Shown here in pieces: positions 6,383 through 13,332 of a stretch of 16,851 bases of DNA. A program made the position numbers and the translations under genes. Under the pieces are notes generated by a model, which did not search any database, was not told the DNA's origin, and was given only the letters and a program-made list of their open reading frames with translations. The stretch covers positions 1 to 16,851 of the forward strand of contig JALOLX010000038.1 in the NCBI GenBank assembly GCA_025455765.1, given 5' to 3'. Positions within the stretch are counted from its first letter, which is position 1. Each line of letters begins with the position of its first letter. Source of the stretch: Flavobacteriales bacterium (GTDB lineage: Bacteria; Bacteroidota; Bacteroidia; Flavobacteriales_F; PHOS-HE28).

Positions 6383-7198
6383 ATGGCCAAGATCATCTCC
6401 ATTGTGAACCAAAAAGGCGGCGTGGGCAAGACCACCACCGCCATCAACCTGGCCGCCAGTCTGGGCGCGCTGGAGCGTCGCACCCTGCTGGTGGACGCCG
6501 ATCCCCAGGCCAATGCCACCAGCGGTGTGGGTTACGACCCCCGCAATGTGAAGGCCTCCATCTACGAGTGCATCATCAACAACACACCGGCCAGCGAGGT
6601 GATCCTGGGAACGGACAACCCGAACCTGGACCTCCTACCCGGTCACATCGATCTGGTGGGTGCCGAGATCGAGATGATCGACATGCGCGAGCGTGAGCAG
6701 CAGATGAAGGCCGTGCTGGAGCCGCTGCGTGAACAGTACGACTTCATCATCATCGACTGTTCGCCATCGCTCGGCCTGGTCACGGTGAACAGCCTTACGG
6801 CCAGCGACAGTGTGATCGTGCCGGTGCAGTGCGAGTACTTCGCTTTGGAAGGTCTCGGCAAACTGCTGAACACCATCAAGATCGTGCAGCAGCGCCTCAA
6901 CCCTGAGCTGGTCATCGAAGGCATGCTGCTCACCATGTACGACAGCCGTCTGCGCCTGGCCAACCAAGTGGTGGAAGAGGTGAAGACCCACTTCCAGCAG
7001 CTGGTGTTCGATACGGTCATCCACCGCAACGTGGCCTTGGGCGAAGCGCCGAGCCATGGCCAGACGATCATCATGCACGACGCCAGCAGCAAGGGCGCGG
7101 TGAACTACCTCAACCTGGCCCGCGAGATCCTGCAGAAGAACAGCCTCACCCGCATCCCGGACAGTGAGCGCACCATTGCGATACCGGACGAACAATGA
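6383..7198 (+). CDS. parA: Chromosome-partitioning ATPase ParA (Soj)
   Basis: This 271-residue ParA/MinD-type ATPase works with ParB on parS sites to segregate the replication origin. It has the deviant Walker A KGGVGKTT (11-18), the A' segment LVDADPQAN (36-44), and Walker B FIIIDCSP (Asp125). The later segment SVIVPVQCEYFALEGL is typical of chromosomal Soj proteins. The frame is open from 6350, but the family N-terminus MAKIISIVNQKGG starts at ATG 6383, which is the chosen start. The stop overlaps the parB start as ATGA, so the two are translationally coupled. Length and motifs are normal, and function is near certain. Confidence 0.97.
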   Translation: MAKIISIVNQKGGVGKTTTAINLAASLGALERRTLLVDADPQANATSGVGYDPRNVKASIYECIINNTPASEVILGTDNPNLDLLPGHIDLVGAEIEMIDMREREQQMKAVLEPLREQYDFIIIDCSPSLGLVTVNSLTASDSVIVPVQCEYFALEGLGKLLNTIKIVQQRLNPELVIEGMLLTMYDSRLRLANQVVEEVKTHFQQLVFDTVIHRNVALGEAPSHGQTIIMHDASSKGAVNYLNLAREILQKNSLTRIPDSERTIAIPDEQ

Positions 7199-8073
7199 CC
7201 AAGAAGAAAGGCCTGGGCCGCGGCTTGAGCGCCCTGTTGGAGGATCCAAGCACCGACATCACTACGCGCAACGAGCCTGTGACGGCTGCGCCGCGCAGTG
7301 CCGGTCCCATCGGTACCATCCCGGTGGCGCAGATCGAACCGAACCCCTTCCAGCCGCGTACCCATTTCAGCGACGAAGCCTTGGCCGAACTGGCCCAGAG
7401 CATCAGCGAACTCGGCATCATCCAGCCCGTCACCGTACGCAAGGTGGGCTATGACCGCTATCAGCTGATCAGCGGTGAGCGCCGCTTCCGGGCGTCGCAG
7501 CTGGCCGGATTGGAAGAAGTGCCGGCCTACATCCGCATCGCCAACGACGAGGCCATGCTGGAAATGGCGTTGGTGGAGAACATCCAGCGCGAAGAGCTCG
7601 ATGCCATCGAGGTGGCCATCAGCTTCCAACGCCTGATCGACGAGGTGAAGCTGACCCAGGAACAGCTCAGCGAGAAGGTGGGCAAGGACCGCGCCACCGT
7701 GGCCAACTACCTGCGGTTGAAGCTGCCACCCGAGATCCAACTGGGCCTGCGCCAGCGCACCATCGGCATGGGGCATGCACGTGCCCTCATCGGTGTGAGC
7801 GACCCCGCGAAGCAGGTGGAACTTTACCACCGCATCGTGGAAAGCCAGCTGAGCGTGCGCGCCGTGGAGGACCTCGCCCGCACCGCCCTGCCCAAAGGCA
7901 TGAAGAGCAGCGTGAAGCCCGGTCTGCGGCCCAACAAGGACCTCAGCAAGATGCTGGCTCAACGCTTCGGCAGCAAGGTGAGCGTAAAGCAGAGCACCGA
8001 AGGCAAGGGCAAGATCGAGATCCCCTTCAAGAGCGAGGAGGAGTTGCGGAGGATCCTTGGTGTGTTGGGGTGA
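7195..8073 (+). CDS. parB: Chromosome-partitioning CTPase ParB (Spo0J)
   Basis: This 292-residue protein binds parS, uses CTP to form a sliding clamp on DNA, and stimulates ParA. The N-terminus KKKGLGRGLSALL is the short ParA-contacting segment of chromosomal ParB. The CTP-binding domain carries GERRFRA (94-100) and ENIQR (128-132). The central helix-turn-helix domain spans about 152-176 (LTQEQLSEKVGKDRATVANYLRL pattern), and the C-terminal dimerisation region holds GKIEIPF and LRRIL. It overlaps parA by 4 nt and is followed 22 nt later by the DUF5683 gene. All expected motifs are intact. Confidence 0.97.
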   Translation: MTKKKGLGRGLSALLEDPSTDITTRNEPVTAAPRSAGPIGTIPVAQIEPNPFQPRTHFSDEALAELAQSISELGIIQPVTVRKVGYDRYQLISGERRFRASQLAGLEEVPAYIRIANDEAMLEMALVENIQREELDAIEVAISFQRLIDEVKLTQEQLSEKVGKDRATVANYLRLKLPPEIQLGLRQRTIGMGHARALIGVSDPAKQVELYHRIVESQLSVRAVEDLARTALPKGMKSSVKPGLRPNKDLSKMLAQRFGSKVSVKQSTEGKGKIEIPFKSEEELRRILGVLG

Positions 8074-8095
8074 GGAGGAGTGAGAGCGTGAGAGG

Positions 8096-8722
8096 GTGAA
8101 TACCGATCTTTGGGGCGTGCGTCTGTTGCTTCTCCCCTTTCTGGTGCTGTCCGCTGCTGTGTGGGCGCAAGCGGATACTGTGGCCACGGATAGCGCTGAA
8201 GGGCCGGCGATCGTGACCGGTGGCATACCGGAACCGACCATGTCGCCTGCACGAGACACGCTGGACTGGCGAGCACGCCATTCGCCGCACAAGGCCACCC
8301 TGTTCAGCGCTGTGCTACCCGGTGCGGGGCAGCTCTATAACCGCAAGTATTGGAAGGCGCCGATCGCCTGGTTGGGGCTGGGTACGTGCGTGTACTTCAT
8401 CCAGGAGAACACGCGGGAATACCGGCGCTACAAGGATGCTTACATCGCCCTGGTGGATGGGGATGCGAGCACGGTGGATGAGTTCAATGGGGAGTTCAGC
8501 GCGGCACAGGTGCTGGATGTCACGGATACGTACCGCCGATGGCGGGACCTGAGCTACATCGCCTTCGGGCTGGTGTACATGCTCAATGTGGTGGACGCCA
8601 CAGTGGACGCGCACTTCGTTCGGTTCGATGTGGGGCGTGATCTGAGCTTGCAGGCGGCCCCTTCCCTCCATACCACCAGCATGGGCGCACCCGGTCTGTC
8701 GCTGGCCCTCACCTTCCGCTGA
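8096..8722 (+). CDS. DUF5683 domain membrane protein
   Basis: This 208-residue envelope protein is of the DUF5683 family, a Bacteroidota family of unknown function usually found between parB and dapB. A signal peptide or N-terminal anchor spans about residues 8-25, ending in the cleavage-like context V-W-A-Q-A. The family core begins at about residue 63 with HSPHKATLFSAVLPGAGQLYNRKYWKAP, a hydrophobic segment with glycines. Further membrane-prone stretches lie at about 88-103 and 151-168. The start is GTG 8096, the only in-frame start after a TGA at 8081, preceded by purine-rich sequence with GAGGAGGAG (8072-8080). The gene ends 3 bp before dapB. Its position suggests shared expression with parAB and dapB; a functional link is not shown. 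Confidence 0.85.
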   Translation: MNTDLWGVRLLLLPFLVLSAAVWAQADTVATDSAEGPAIVTGGIPEPTMSPARDTLDWRARHSPHKATLFSAVLPGAGQLYNRKYWKAPIAWLGLGTCVYFIQENTREYRRYKDAYIALVDGDASTVDEFNGEFSAAQVLDVTDTYRRWRDLSYIAFGLVYMLNVVDATVDAHFVRFDVGRDLSLQAAPSLHTTSMGAPGLSLALTFR

Positions 8723-8725
8723 CCC

Positions 8726-9454
8726 ATGGCTCCCCTTCGCATCGCGCTCTACGGCACCGGCCGCATGGGCTCCGCCATCGCCACCATCGCTGAACAACGC
8801 GGCCATCGCGTGGTGCTGCGCGTCTCCAGCGCCAATGCGGGCACTACACCCTCCGATGTGGACGTGGCCATCGAGTTCTCCCGTCCCGACCAGGCCTTGG
8901 GCAATATGCGGCTGTGCTTGGAAGCAGGCGTACCGGTGGTGGTGGGCACCACGGGCTGGTACGATCACCTTCCTGCGGTACAAGCCTTGGTGGCGGAGCA
9001 TCGGGGGGCTCTGCTGTGGGCCAGCAACTTCAGCATTGGAGTGAACCTGTTGTTCCAGGTGAACCGCATGCTGGCTGGCCTGATGGACCGTCAGCCGCAG
9101 TACAAGGGCGAGCTGCTGGAGATCCACCATGTCCATAAGCTCGATGCACCGAGCGGTACGGCACTCACCTTGGCCCGCGACATCGATCTGCGGCACCACG
9201 GCTATTCAGGTTGGCATCTGCAAGAACGCCCCGATGCGGCAGTGCCCGCTCCTGCCCTGCCCATCCGTGCATTGCGTGAGGGTGAAGTGCCCGGCACCCA
9301 CGAGGTGAGCTGGACCAGCGCTGAGGACCGCATCAGCATCCGGCACGAGGCCTTCGGGCGCACCGGGTTCGCCACGGGTGCGGTGGTGGCGGCGGAATGG
9401 CTGCATGGGCGCAGCGGCCTCTTCACCATGCAGGATGTGTTGGGCCTGGGATAA
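8726..9454 (+). CDS. dapB: 4-hydroxy-tetrahydrodipicolinate reductase
   Basis: This cytoplasmic enzyme reduces the DapA product to tetrahydrodipicolinate with NAD(P)H, in the pathway to diaminopimelate and lysine. The Rossmann motif is YGTGRMG (9-15). GTTGW (74-78) and NFSIGVN (101-107) line the active site. The catalytic segment EIHHVHKLDAPSGTA (132-146) holds His134 and Lys138, equivalent to His159 and Lys163 of the E. coli enzyme. The C-terminal PGTHEV (189-194) is the family's G-x-H-x-V motif. Its 242 residues match the shorter Bacteroidota form. It starts 3 bp after DUF5683 and is followed by a 129-bp gap before lepB. Confidence 0.96.
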   Translation: MAPLRIALYGTGRMGSAIATIAEQRGHRVVLRVSSANAGTTPSDVDVAIEFSRPDQALGNMRLCLEAGVPVVVGTTGWYDHLPAVQALVAEHRGALLWASNFSIGVNLLFQVNRMLAGLMDRQPQYKGELLEIHHVHKLDAPSGTALTLARDIDLRHHGYSGWHLQERPDAAVPAPALPIRALREGEVPGTHEVSWTSAEDRISIRHEAFGRTGFATGAVVAAEWLHGRSGLFTMQDVLGLG

Positions 9455-9533
9455 GCGCCATCCATCCTGCGTTCCCACCTGTCAACCTTGGTTTTCACAG
9501 CATTTCACGTTCGGCGCGTACCGTACCTCGTCC

Positions 9534-9541
9534 CATCTTCG
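9534..9541 (+). promoter_or_regulatory. Weak -7-like box (CATCTTCG) before the first lepB
   Basis: In the 129-bp gap between dapB and lepB, CATCTTCG differs from TAnnTTTG at two positions. A similar CACCTTCG follows within a few bases. A TTCG at 9510-9513 lies 20 nt upstream as a possible -33. This is the best candidate for a separate lepB promoter, but read-through from dapB is equally possible. Confidence 0.22.
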
Positions 9542-9583
9542 CACCTTCGCTGACCGCGCGTTGCGCCTTGCATCCCTGAATAC

Positions 9584-11128
9584 ATGATCCCCTACCTCTT
9601 CCTGTTCGCCTATCTGCTGGTGTTGCTGGCCAGCTTGTGGAAGCTCTTCCAGAAAGCTGGTAAGCCTGCCTGGGCCGCCTTCGTGCCGGGCTACAACCTG
9701 CTCGTGTGGCTGCAGATCACCGGCAAGCCGTGGTGGTGGATCTTCCTCTTCCTGGTGCCCGGTGTGAACCTGCTGATGCTCATCATCATGAACGTCAACA
9801 TCTCCATCGTGCTCGGTCGGCGCGACTTCAAGGAGCATGTGCTGATGACCTTCCTGCCTTGGTGGAAGGTGCCCGAGACCTGTTATGCGCAGAACACGTA
9901 CGTAGGTCCCATTCCAGTGGCGGAGCGCAAGCGCGGGTTGCTGGGCCAGTGGGGCGATGCCATCCTCTTCGCGGTGATCGTGGCCACCGTGTTCCGCACC
10001 TTCACCTTCGAGGCCTTTACCATTCCCACGCCTTCCATGGAGAAGAGCCTGCTGGTGGGAGATTACCTCTTTGTGAGCAAGCTGAGCTACGGCCCACGCA
10101 TGCCGATGACCCCGCTCACCTTCCCCTTCACGCACCACACACTGCCGCTGACCACCAGCACCCCGTCGTTCGTCAACTGGTTCAGCCAGCCCTACCGCCG
10201 CCTGCCGGGCTTCGGCACACCCGAGCGCGGTGATGCCGTGGTGTTCAACTTCCCGGAAGGCGATACCGTGGTGGCCAACTTCCAGAACCAGAGCTACTAT
10301 CAACTGGTGCGCGAACATGGCCGTAAGAAGGTGCAGGACCCCGCTGCCCGCCTGCCTTCCATCGACGATCGCGGACGCCGCGTGATGAAGCCGACCGGCG
10401 GTATCCTGGTGCGCCCCATCGACAAGCGTGAGAACTACATCAAGCGCTGTGTGGCCATTGCCGGCGATAGTGTGCAGGTGGTGCATGGTGTGCTGCGCGT
10501 GAACGGCCAGGACCAGCCTATTCCACCCGACGGCCAGTACGCCTATGAGTTCCAGTTGAAGAGCGCCTTCCGTCAGGACATGCTGAAGAAGCGATTCGAC
10601 ATTTCGCCGAGCGATGTGCTGGACAATGGCCGCGCCGCTGTGATCCCGATGAGCGGGTCGGTGGCCGAACAGGTGGGCAAGTTCGACAACGTGGTGAGCA
10701 TGCATCGCCAGGACCATCCGGAGGGCTTCTACGACAGCTATGGCAGTTGGCCGATCTTCCCCAATCATCCGGACTTCCATTGGACGGAGGACAACTTCGG
10801 TCCGATCTGGGTGCCCAAGAAAGGTGGAACGGTGGAGCTGAACGCACGCACGCTGCCCTTGTACCGGCGCGCCATCACACTGTATGAAGGCAATACGTTG
10901 GAAGAGCGCAACGGGGAGATCCTGATCAACGGCGCAGCGGCCACCAGCTATACCTTCCAGCAGGACTACTACTGGTTGATGGGCGACAACCGCCACCGCA
11001 GCCAGGACAGCCGCTTCTGGGGCTTTGTGCCGCACGATCACGTGGTGGGCAAGGCCGTGCTCATCTGGTTCACCAAGGATCCCTACACCGGCATCCGCTG
11101 GAAGCGCCTGTTCTCGGGCGTGAAGTAA
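9584..11128 (+). CDS. lepB: Signal peptidase I with N-terminal DUF5684-like membrane domain
   Basis: This 514-residue inner-membrane serine protease removes signal peptides from exported proteins. The N-terminal 110 residues form a DUF5684-type domain with hydrophobic segments at about 3-20 and 50-77 and the motif AGKPAWAAFVPGYN. A further membrane segment at about 123-141 precedes the catalytic domain. The nucleophile is Ser151 in TIPTPSME, and the general base is Lys287 in NYIKRCVAIAGD. The last box LMGDNRHRSQDSRFWG is intact near residue 470. A long insert between Lys287 and the last box gives this enzyme its size, as is usual in Bacteroidota. It heads a tandem pair with the next gene, with which it shares an N-L/T-L-P-L-Y region and the C-terminal box. 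Confidence 0.95.
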   Translation: MIPYLFLFAYLLVLLASLWKLFQKAGKPAWAAFVPGYNLLVWLQITGKPWWWIFLFLVPGVNLLMLIIMNVNISIVLGRRDFKEHVLMTFLPWWKVPETCYAQNTYVGPIPVAERKRGLLGQWGDAILFAVIVATVFRTFTFEAFTIPTPSMEKSLLVGDYLFVSKLSYGPRMPMTPLTFPFTHHTLPLTTSTPSFVNWFSQPYRRLPGFGTPERGDAVVFNFPEGDTVVANFQNQSYYQLVREHGRKKVQDPAARLPSIDDRGRRVMKPTGGILVRPIDKRENYIKRCVAIAGDSVQVVHGVLRVNGQDQPIPPDGQYAYEFQLKSAFRQDMLKKRFDISPSDVLDNGRAAVIPMSGSVAEQVGKFDNVVSMHRQDHPEGFYDSYGSWPIFPNHPDFHWTEDNFGPIWVPKKGGTVELNARTLPLYRRAITLYEGNTLEERNGEILINGAAATSYTFQQDYYWLMGDNRHRSQDSRFWGFVPHDHVVGKAVLIWFTKDPYTGIRWKRLFSGVK

Positions 11129-11242
11129 GCGCAGTGCTCGTGGATCGCAGGGCCTTGTTCGGAGGGTGTGCCTTAGACTGCTCAGTAGTCCTACAGGGAT
11201 GTTCGATGGGATCGTGACCATAAGGCCCGTTGGAACTACGCG

Positions 11243-12172
11243 ATGAAGACCTTGCTCCACCGTTGGCGTGGCCTGAACGAATGGCTGAAGAGCCTGGTAC
11301 TGGCCTTGGTGTTGCTCGCCGCGCTGCACCTGCTGGTGGTTCGCTTCGTCGTAGTGGAGAACACGAGCATGTATGCCACGCTCCGGCCTGGCGATCTGGT
11401 GCTGGTGGAACGTTGGCCGCTGGTGACCGGTCTCGATCGCGGCTCCATCGTGGTGTTCCGCGATCCGCTGAAGGACCAGGAGCCGCGCTGGAGGCGTCCG
11501 TTGATGGTGAAGCGCATCGCGGGTATGCCCGGTGATGTGGTGGAGCTGGAGCGAGCAGACCTGCGGGTGAACGGTGCGTTGACCACTGCCCCACCCGCTG
11601 CCACACGGGCCTTCCTGGTCCGCTTGCGCAGTGGTGCTTCGAGCGATGGCATTCGCCGCTTGCTGGGTCTGCCCGATCTGCCCGGCCTTGGTGGGAGCAG
11701 CGTGCTGGAGGTGCCGCTGAACGATAGTCTGGCCGACCTGGTGAACAGCCTGCCCGAAGTAGTGGACGTAGCACCGATGCGGTTGGCCACGGGAGCGCCG
11801 CGCCACCTCTTCCCCTTCAGTGAACGCTTCGCGTGGAACGGCGACAATTACGGTCCCATCACTGTGCCTGCCAAAGGCGATACGCTGCGCATCACCACGG
11901 CCAACCTGCCGCTGTATGATCGGCTGCTTACCATCTACGAAGGACAGCGCATCACACACGCTGGTGATAGCCTATTGCTGAACGGACAGCCATTGCAGTA
12001 CTATGTGGTGCAGCACGATTACTACTTCATGCTGGGCGATGGCTTGCACAGCAGTTCCGATTCGCGCTATTGGGGCTTCCTACCCGCCGACCATGTGGTG
12101 GGGCGCGTGCGCTGGGTGCTCACAGGCATCGGTGCCGATGGAACCCGCAGCGGTCCGCGTCGCCTGTGGTGA
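11243..12172 (+). CDS. lepB: Second signal peptidase I, divergent tandem copy
   Basis: This 309-residue paralogue of the preceding gene lacks the DUF5684 domain. It has one N-terminal membrane segment (about 18-36) and then the catalytic domain. Ser42 lies in ENTSM and Lys90 in LMVKRIAGMPGD, so the Ser/Lys dyad is present. The C-terminal box reads FMLGDGLHSSSDSRYWGF (262-279), with Gly267 where nearly all family members have Asn (GDN). Shared segments with the first copy (FxWxxDNxGPIxVPxKG, then LPLY, then DHVVG) show that the two arose by duplication. It lies 114 bp after the first copy, in a gap with no clear promoter. It may have a different substrate range or reduced activity; this is inference. 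Confidence 0.9.
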   Translation: MKTLLHRWRGLNEWLKSLVLALVLLAALHLLVVRFVVVENTSMYATLRPGDLVLVERWPLVTGLDRGSIVVFRDPLKDQEPRWRRPLMVKRIAGMPGDVVELERADLRVNGALTTAPPAATRAFLVRLRSGASSDGIRRLLGLPDLPGLGGSSVLEVPLNDSLADLVNSLPEVVDVAPMRLATGAPRHLFPFSERFAWNGDNYGPITVPAKGDTLRITTANLPLYDRLLTIYEGQRITHAGDSLLLNGQPLQYYVVQHDYYFMLGDGLHSSSDSRYWGFLPADHVVGRVRWVLTGIGADGTRSGPRRLW

Positions 12173-12178
12173 GCGGGG

Positions 12179-12186
12179 TATCTTCG
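12179..12186 (+). promoter_or_regulatory. -7-like box TATCTTCG directly before the lipoprotein gene
   Basis: TATCTTCG matches TAnnTTTG at all but one fixed position and ends only 4 nt before the ATG at 12191. If used, transcription would start at or near the start codon and give a leaderless or nearly leaderless mRNA. No -33 element is evident. Confidence 0.33.
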
Positions 12187-12190
12187 CGGC

Positions 12191-12679
12191 ATGATGTCCC
12201 GTTCCTTCATTGTGGTGATCGCTGCGATGGCATTGCAGGCCTGTAGCGGCCCTTCCGGCGATCCCTGTGCCACATTCTTTACGCCCTACCCCGACCTGTA
12301 CAGCACCACGGAGCGCACCAGCAACAATGCGCGCTTCCTGGACGCATTGGCCCCGTACCAAGCGAAGGACTACGCAGCGGCCGCAACTACCTTGGAGGCC
12401 TACGTACGCGGTAGCGGAGCCAACCCCATGGCCCGCCTCTACCTGGCCAGTGCGCTGCTCGCCACGGGTAAGCCATACGAGGCGGAGATGCACCTCGATG
12501 CCTTGGAACGAAGCCGTTTGAAGGAAGCGCGCGATGAGACCGAATGGTACACCCTGCTCTGTTGGGTATGCAGTGGCCAGAAGGAACGCGCACTGCCGGA
12601 GGCCCAACGCATTGGGGCCGAGAAGCTGCACACGTACAATACCCAGGCTGCTGACCTGGCCAAGGCACTGGAACAGTGA
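12191..12679 (+). CDS. Small lipoprotein with TPR-like helical repeats
   Basis: This 162-residue protein of unknown function has a lipoprotein signal peptide, with hydrophobic core at about residues 5-14 and lipobox L-Q-A-C ending at Cys18. The mature part is mostly helical. A stretch at about 49-102 (FLDALAPYQAKDYAAAATTLEAYV, then NPMARLYLASALLATGKPYEAEMHL) has the spacing and small-residue pattern of TPR repeats, so it may bind a protein partner at a membrane. Two ATG codons stand side by side at 12191 and 12194 and either could be used. Its stop overlaps the NUDIX gene start as GTGA. Where many Bacteroidota have wbqC after lepB, this pair is present instead. I do not recognise a named family. 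Confidence 0.82.
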   Translation: MMSRSFIVVIAAMALQACSGPSGDPCATFFTPYPDLYSTTERTSNNARFLDALAPYQAKDYAAAATTLEAYVRGSGANPMARLYLASALLATGKPYEAEMHLDALERSRLKEARDETEWYTLLCWVCSGQKERALPEAQRIGAEKLHTYNTQAADLAKALEQ

Positions 12680-13332
12680 CCCTTCAGGAGGCCGTGTTCC
12701 GACTTCAGCGGTCCTTTATACAGGAGCTGCCGGGTCACGATGCCTTTCTACGGATGAGCGGTTATCCCCGCCCCGACCTTGACGCGGTGCGCCGCATGGA
12801 TCCGCCGCCGCGAGAGAGCGCTGTGCTGGCCATGCTCTACGAACGGGCAGGTCAGGCACATGTCCTGCTGATGTTGCGGCCCGAGTATGATGGCGTGCAC
12901 AGTGGACAGATCGCGTTTCCCGGAGGACGGCGCGAACCCGGGGATCCAGACCTGCTGCATACCGCGCTGCGGGAGTTCCGTGAAGAGACCGGATCCATGC
13001 CAGCAGGGCTGCTTCATCTGGGCAGCTTGTCGCCCGTGTACATCCCGCCCAGTCGCAGTCTGGTGACCCCGTTCGTGGCGGCGGTGGATGAGCTGGGTCC
13101 CCTATCGCCTGATCCGCGTGAGGTGGCCGCTTTGATCGAAGCGCCGGTGGCCTTGTTGTTGAGAGATGACATCCTGCGCACCGGCGATCGCCATGTACAG
13201 GTGATCGGGCGCACGATCCAGGTGCCCTACTTCGACGTGCATGGCCACATGGTATGGGGGGCCACCGCGATGATGATCGCCGAGCTCCGCGCCTTGCTCA
13301 GCGACCGATGTCCTGCAGCAAGCGGGCATTAG
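12676..13332 (+). CDS. NUDIX hydrolase, CoA pyrophosphatase (NudL-like)
   Basis: This 218-residue enzyme probably hydrolyses coenzyme A or its derivatives to 3',5'-ADP and phosphopantetheine. The core has LLMLRPEYDGVHSGQIAFPGG (64-84), which is the UPF0035 signature that marks CoA-type NUDIX enzymes. It runs into the NUDIX box with GGRREPGD (83-90) and the metal-binding helix REFREETG (99-106). The fold continues to about residue 200 without other domains. The start is GTG 12676, overlapping the lipoprotein stop; the N-terminal helix (LQEAVFRLQRSFIQELPG) agrees with the family. Its 3' end overlaps the convergent cyclase gene by 35 bp. CoA pyrophosphatase is the best call; a related acyl-CoA or nucleotide-sugar substrate cannot be excluded. 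Confidence 0.88.
   Translation: MTLQEAVFRLQRSFIQELPGHDAFLRMSGYPRPDLDAVRRMDPPPRESAVLAMLYERAGQAHVLLMLRPEYDGVHSGQIAFPGGRREPGDPDLLHTALREFREETGSMPAGLLHLGSLSPVYIPPSRSLVTPFVAAVDELGPLSPDPREVAALIEAPVALLLRDDILRTGDRHVQVIGRTIQVPYFDVHGHMVWGATAMMIAELRALLSDRCPAASGH

Noticed and set aside
11129..11242. Gap between the two lepB genes, with a short dyad near 11176-11190 (GACT/AGTC)
   Set aside because: The arms are only 4 bp with a 7-nt loop and no T-tract, and no TAnnTTTG box is present, so neither a terminator nor a promoter is supported.
9482..11959. Minus-strand open frame of 825 codons opposite both lepB genes
   Set aside because: It lies antisense to two well-supported signal peptidases and has low-complexity His/Gln/Ala composition with no domain. 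It is explained by codon bias on the other strand.
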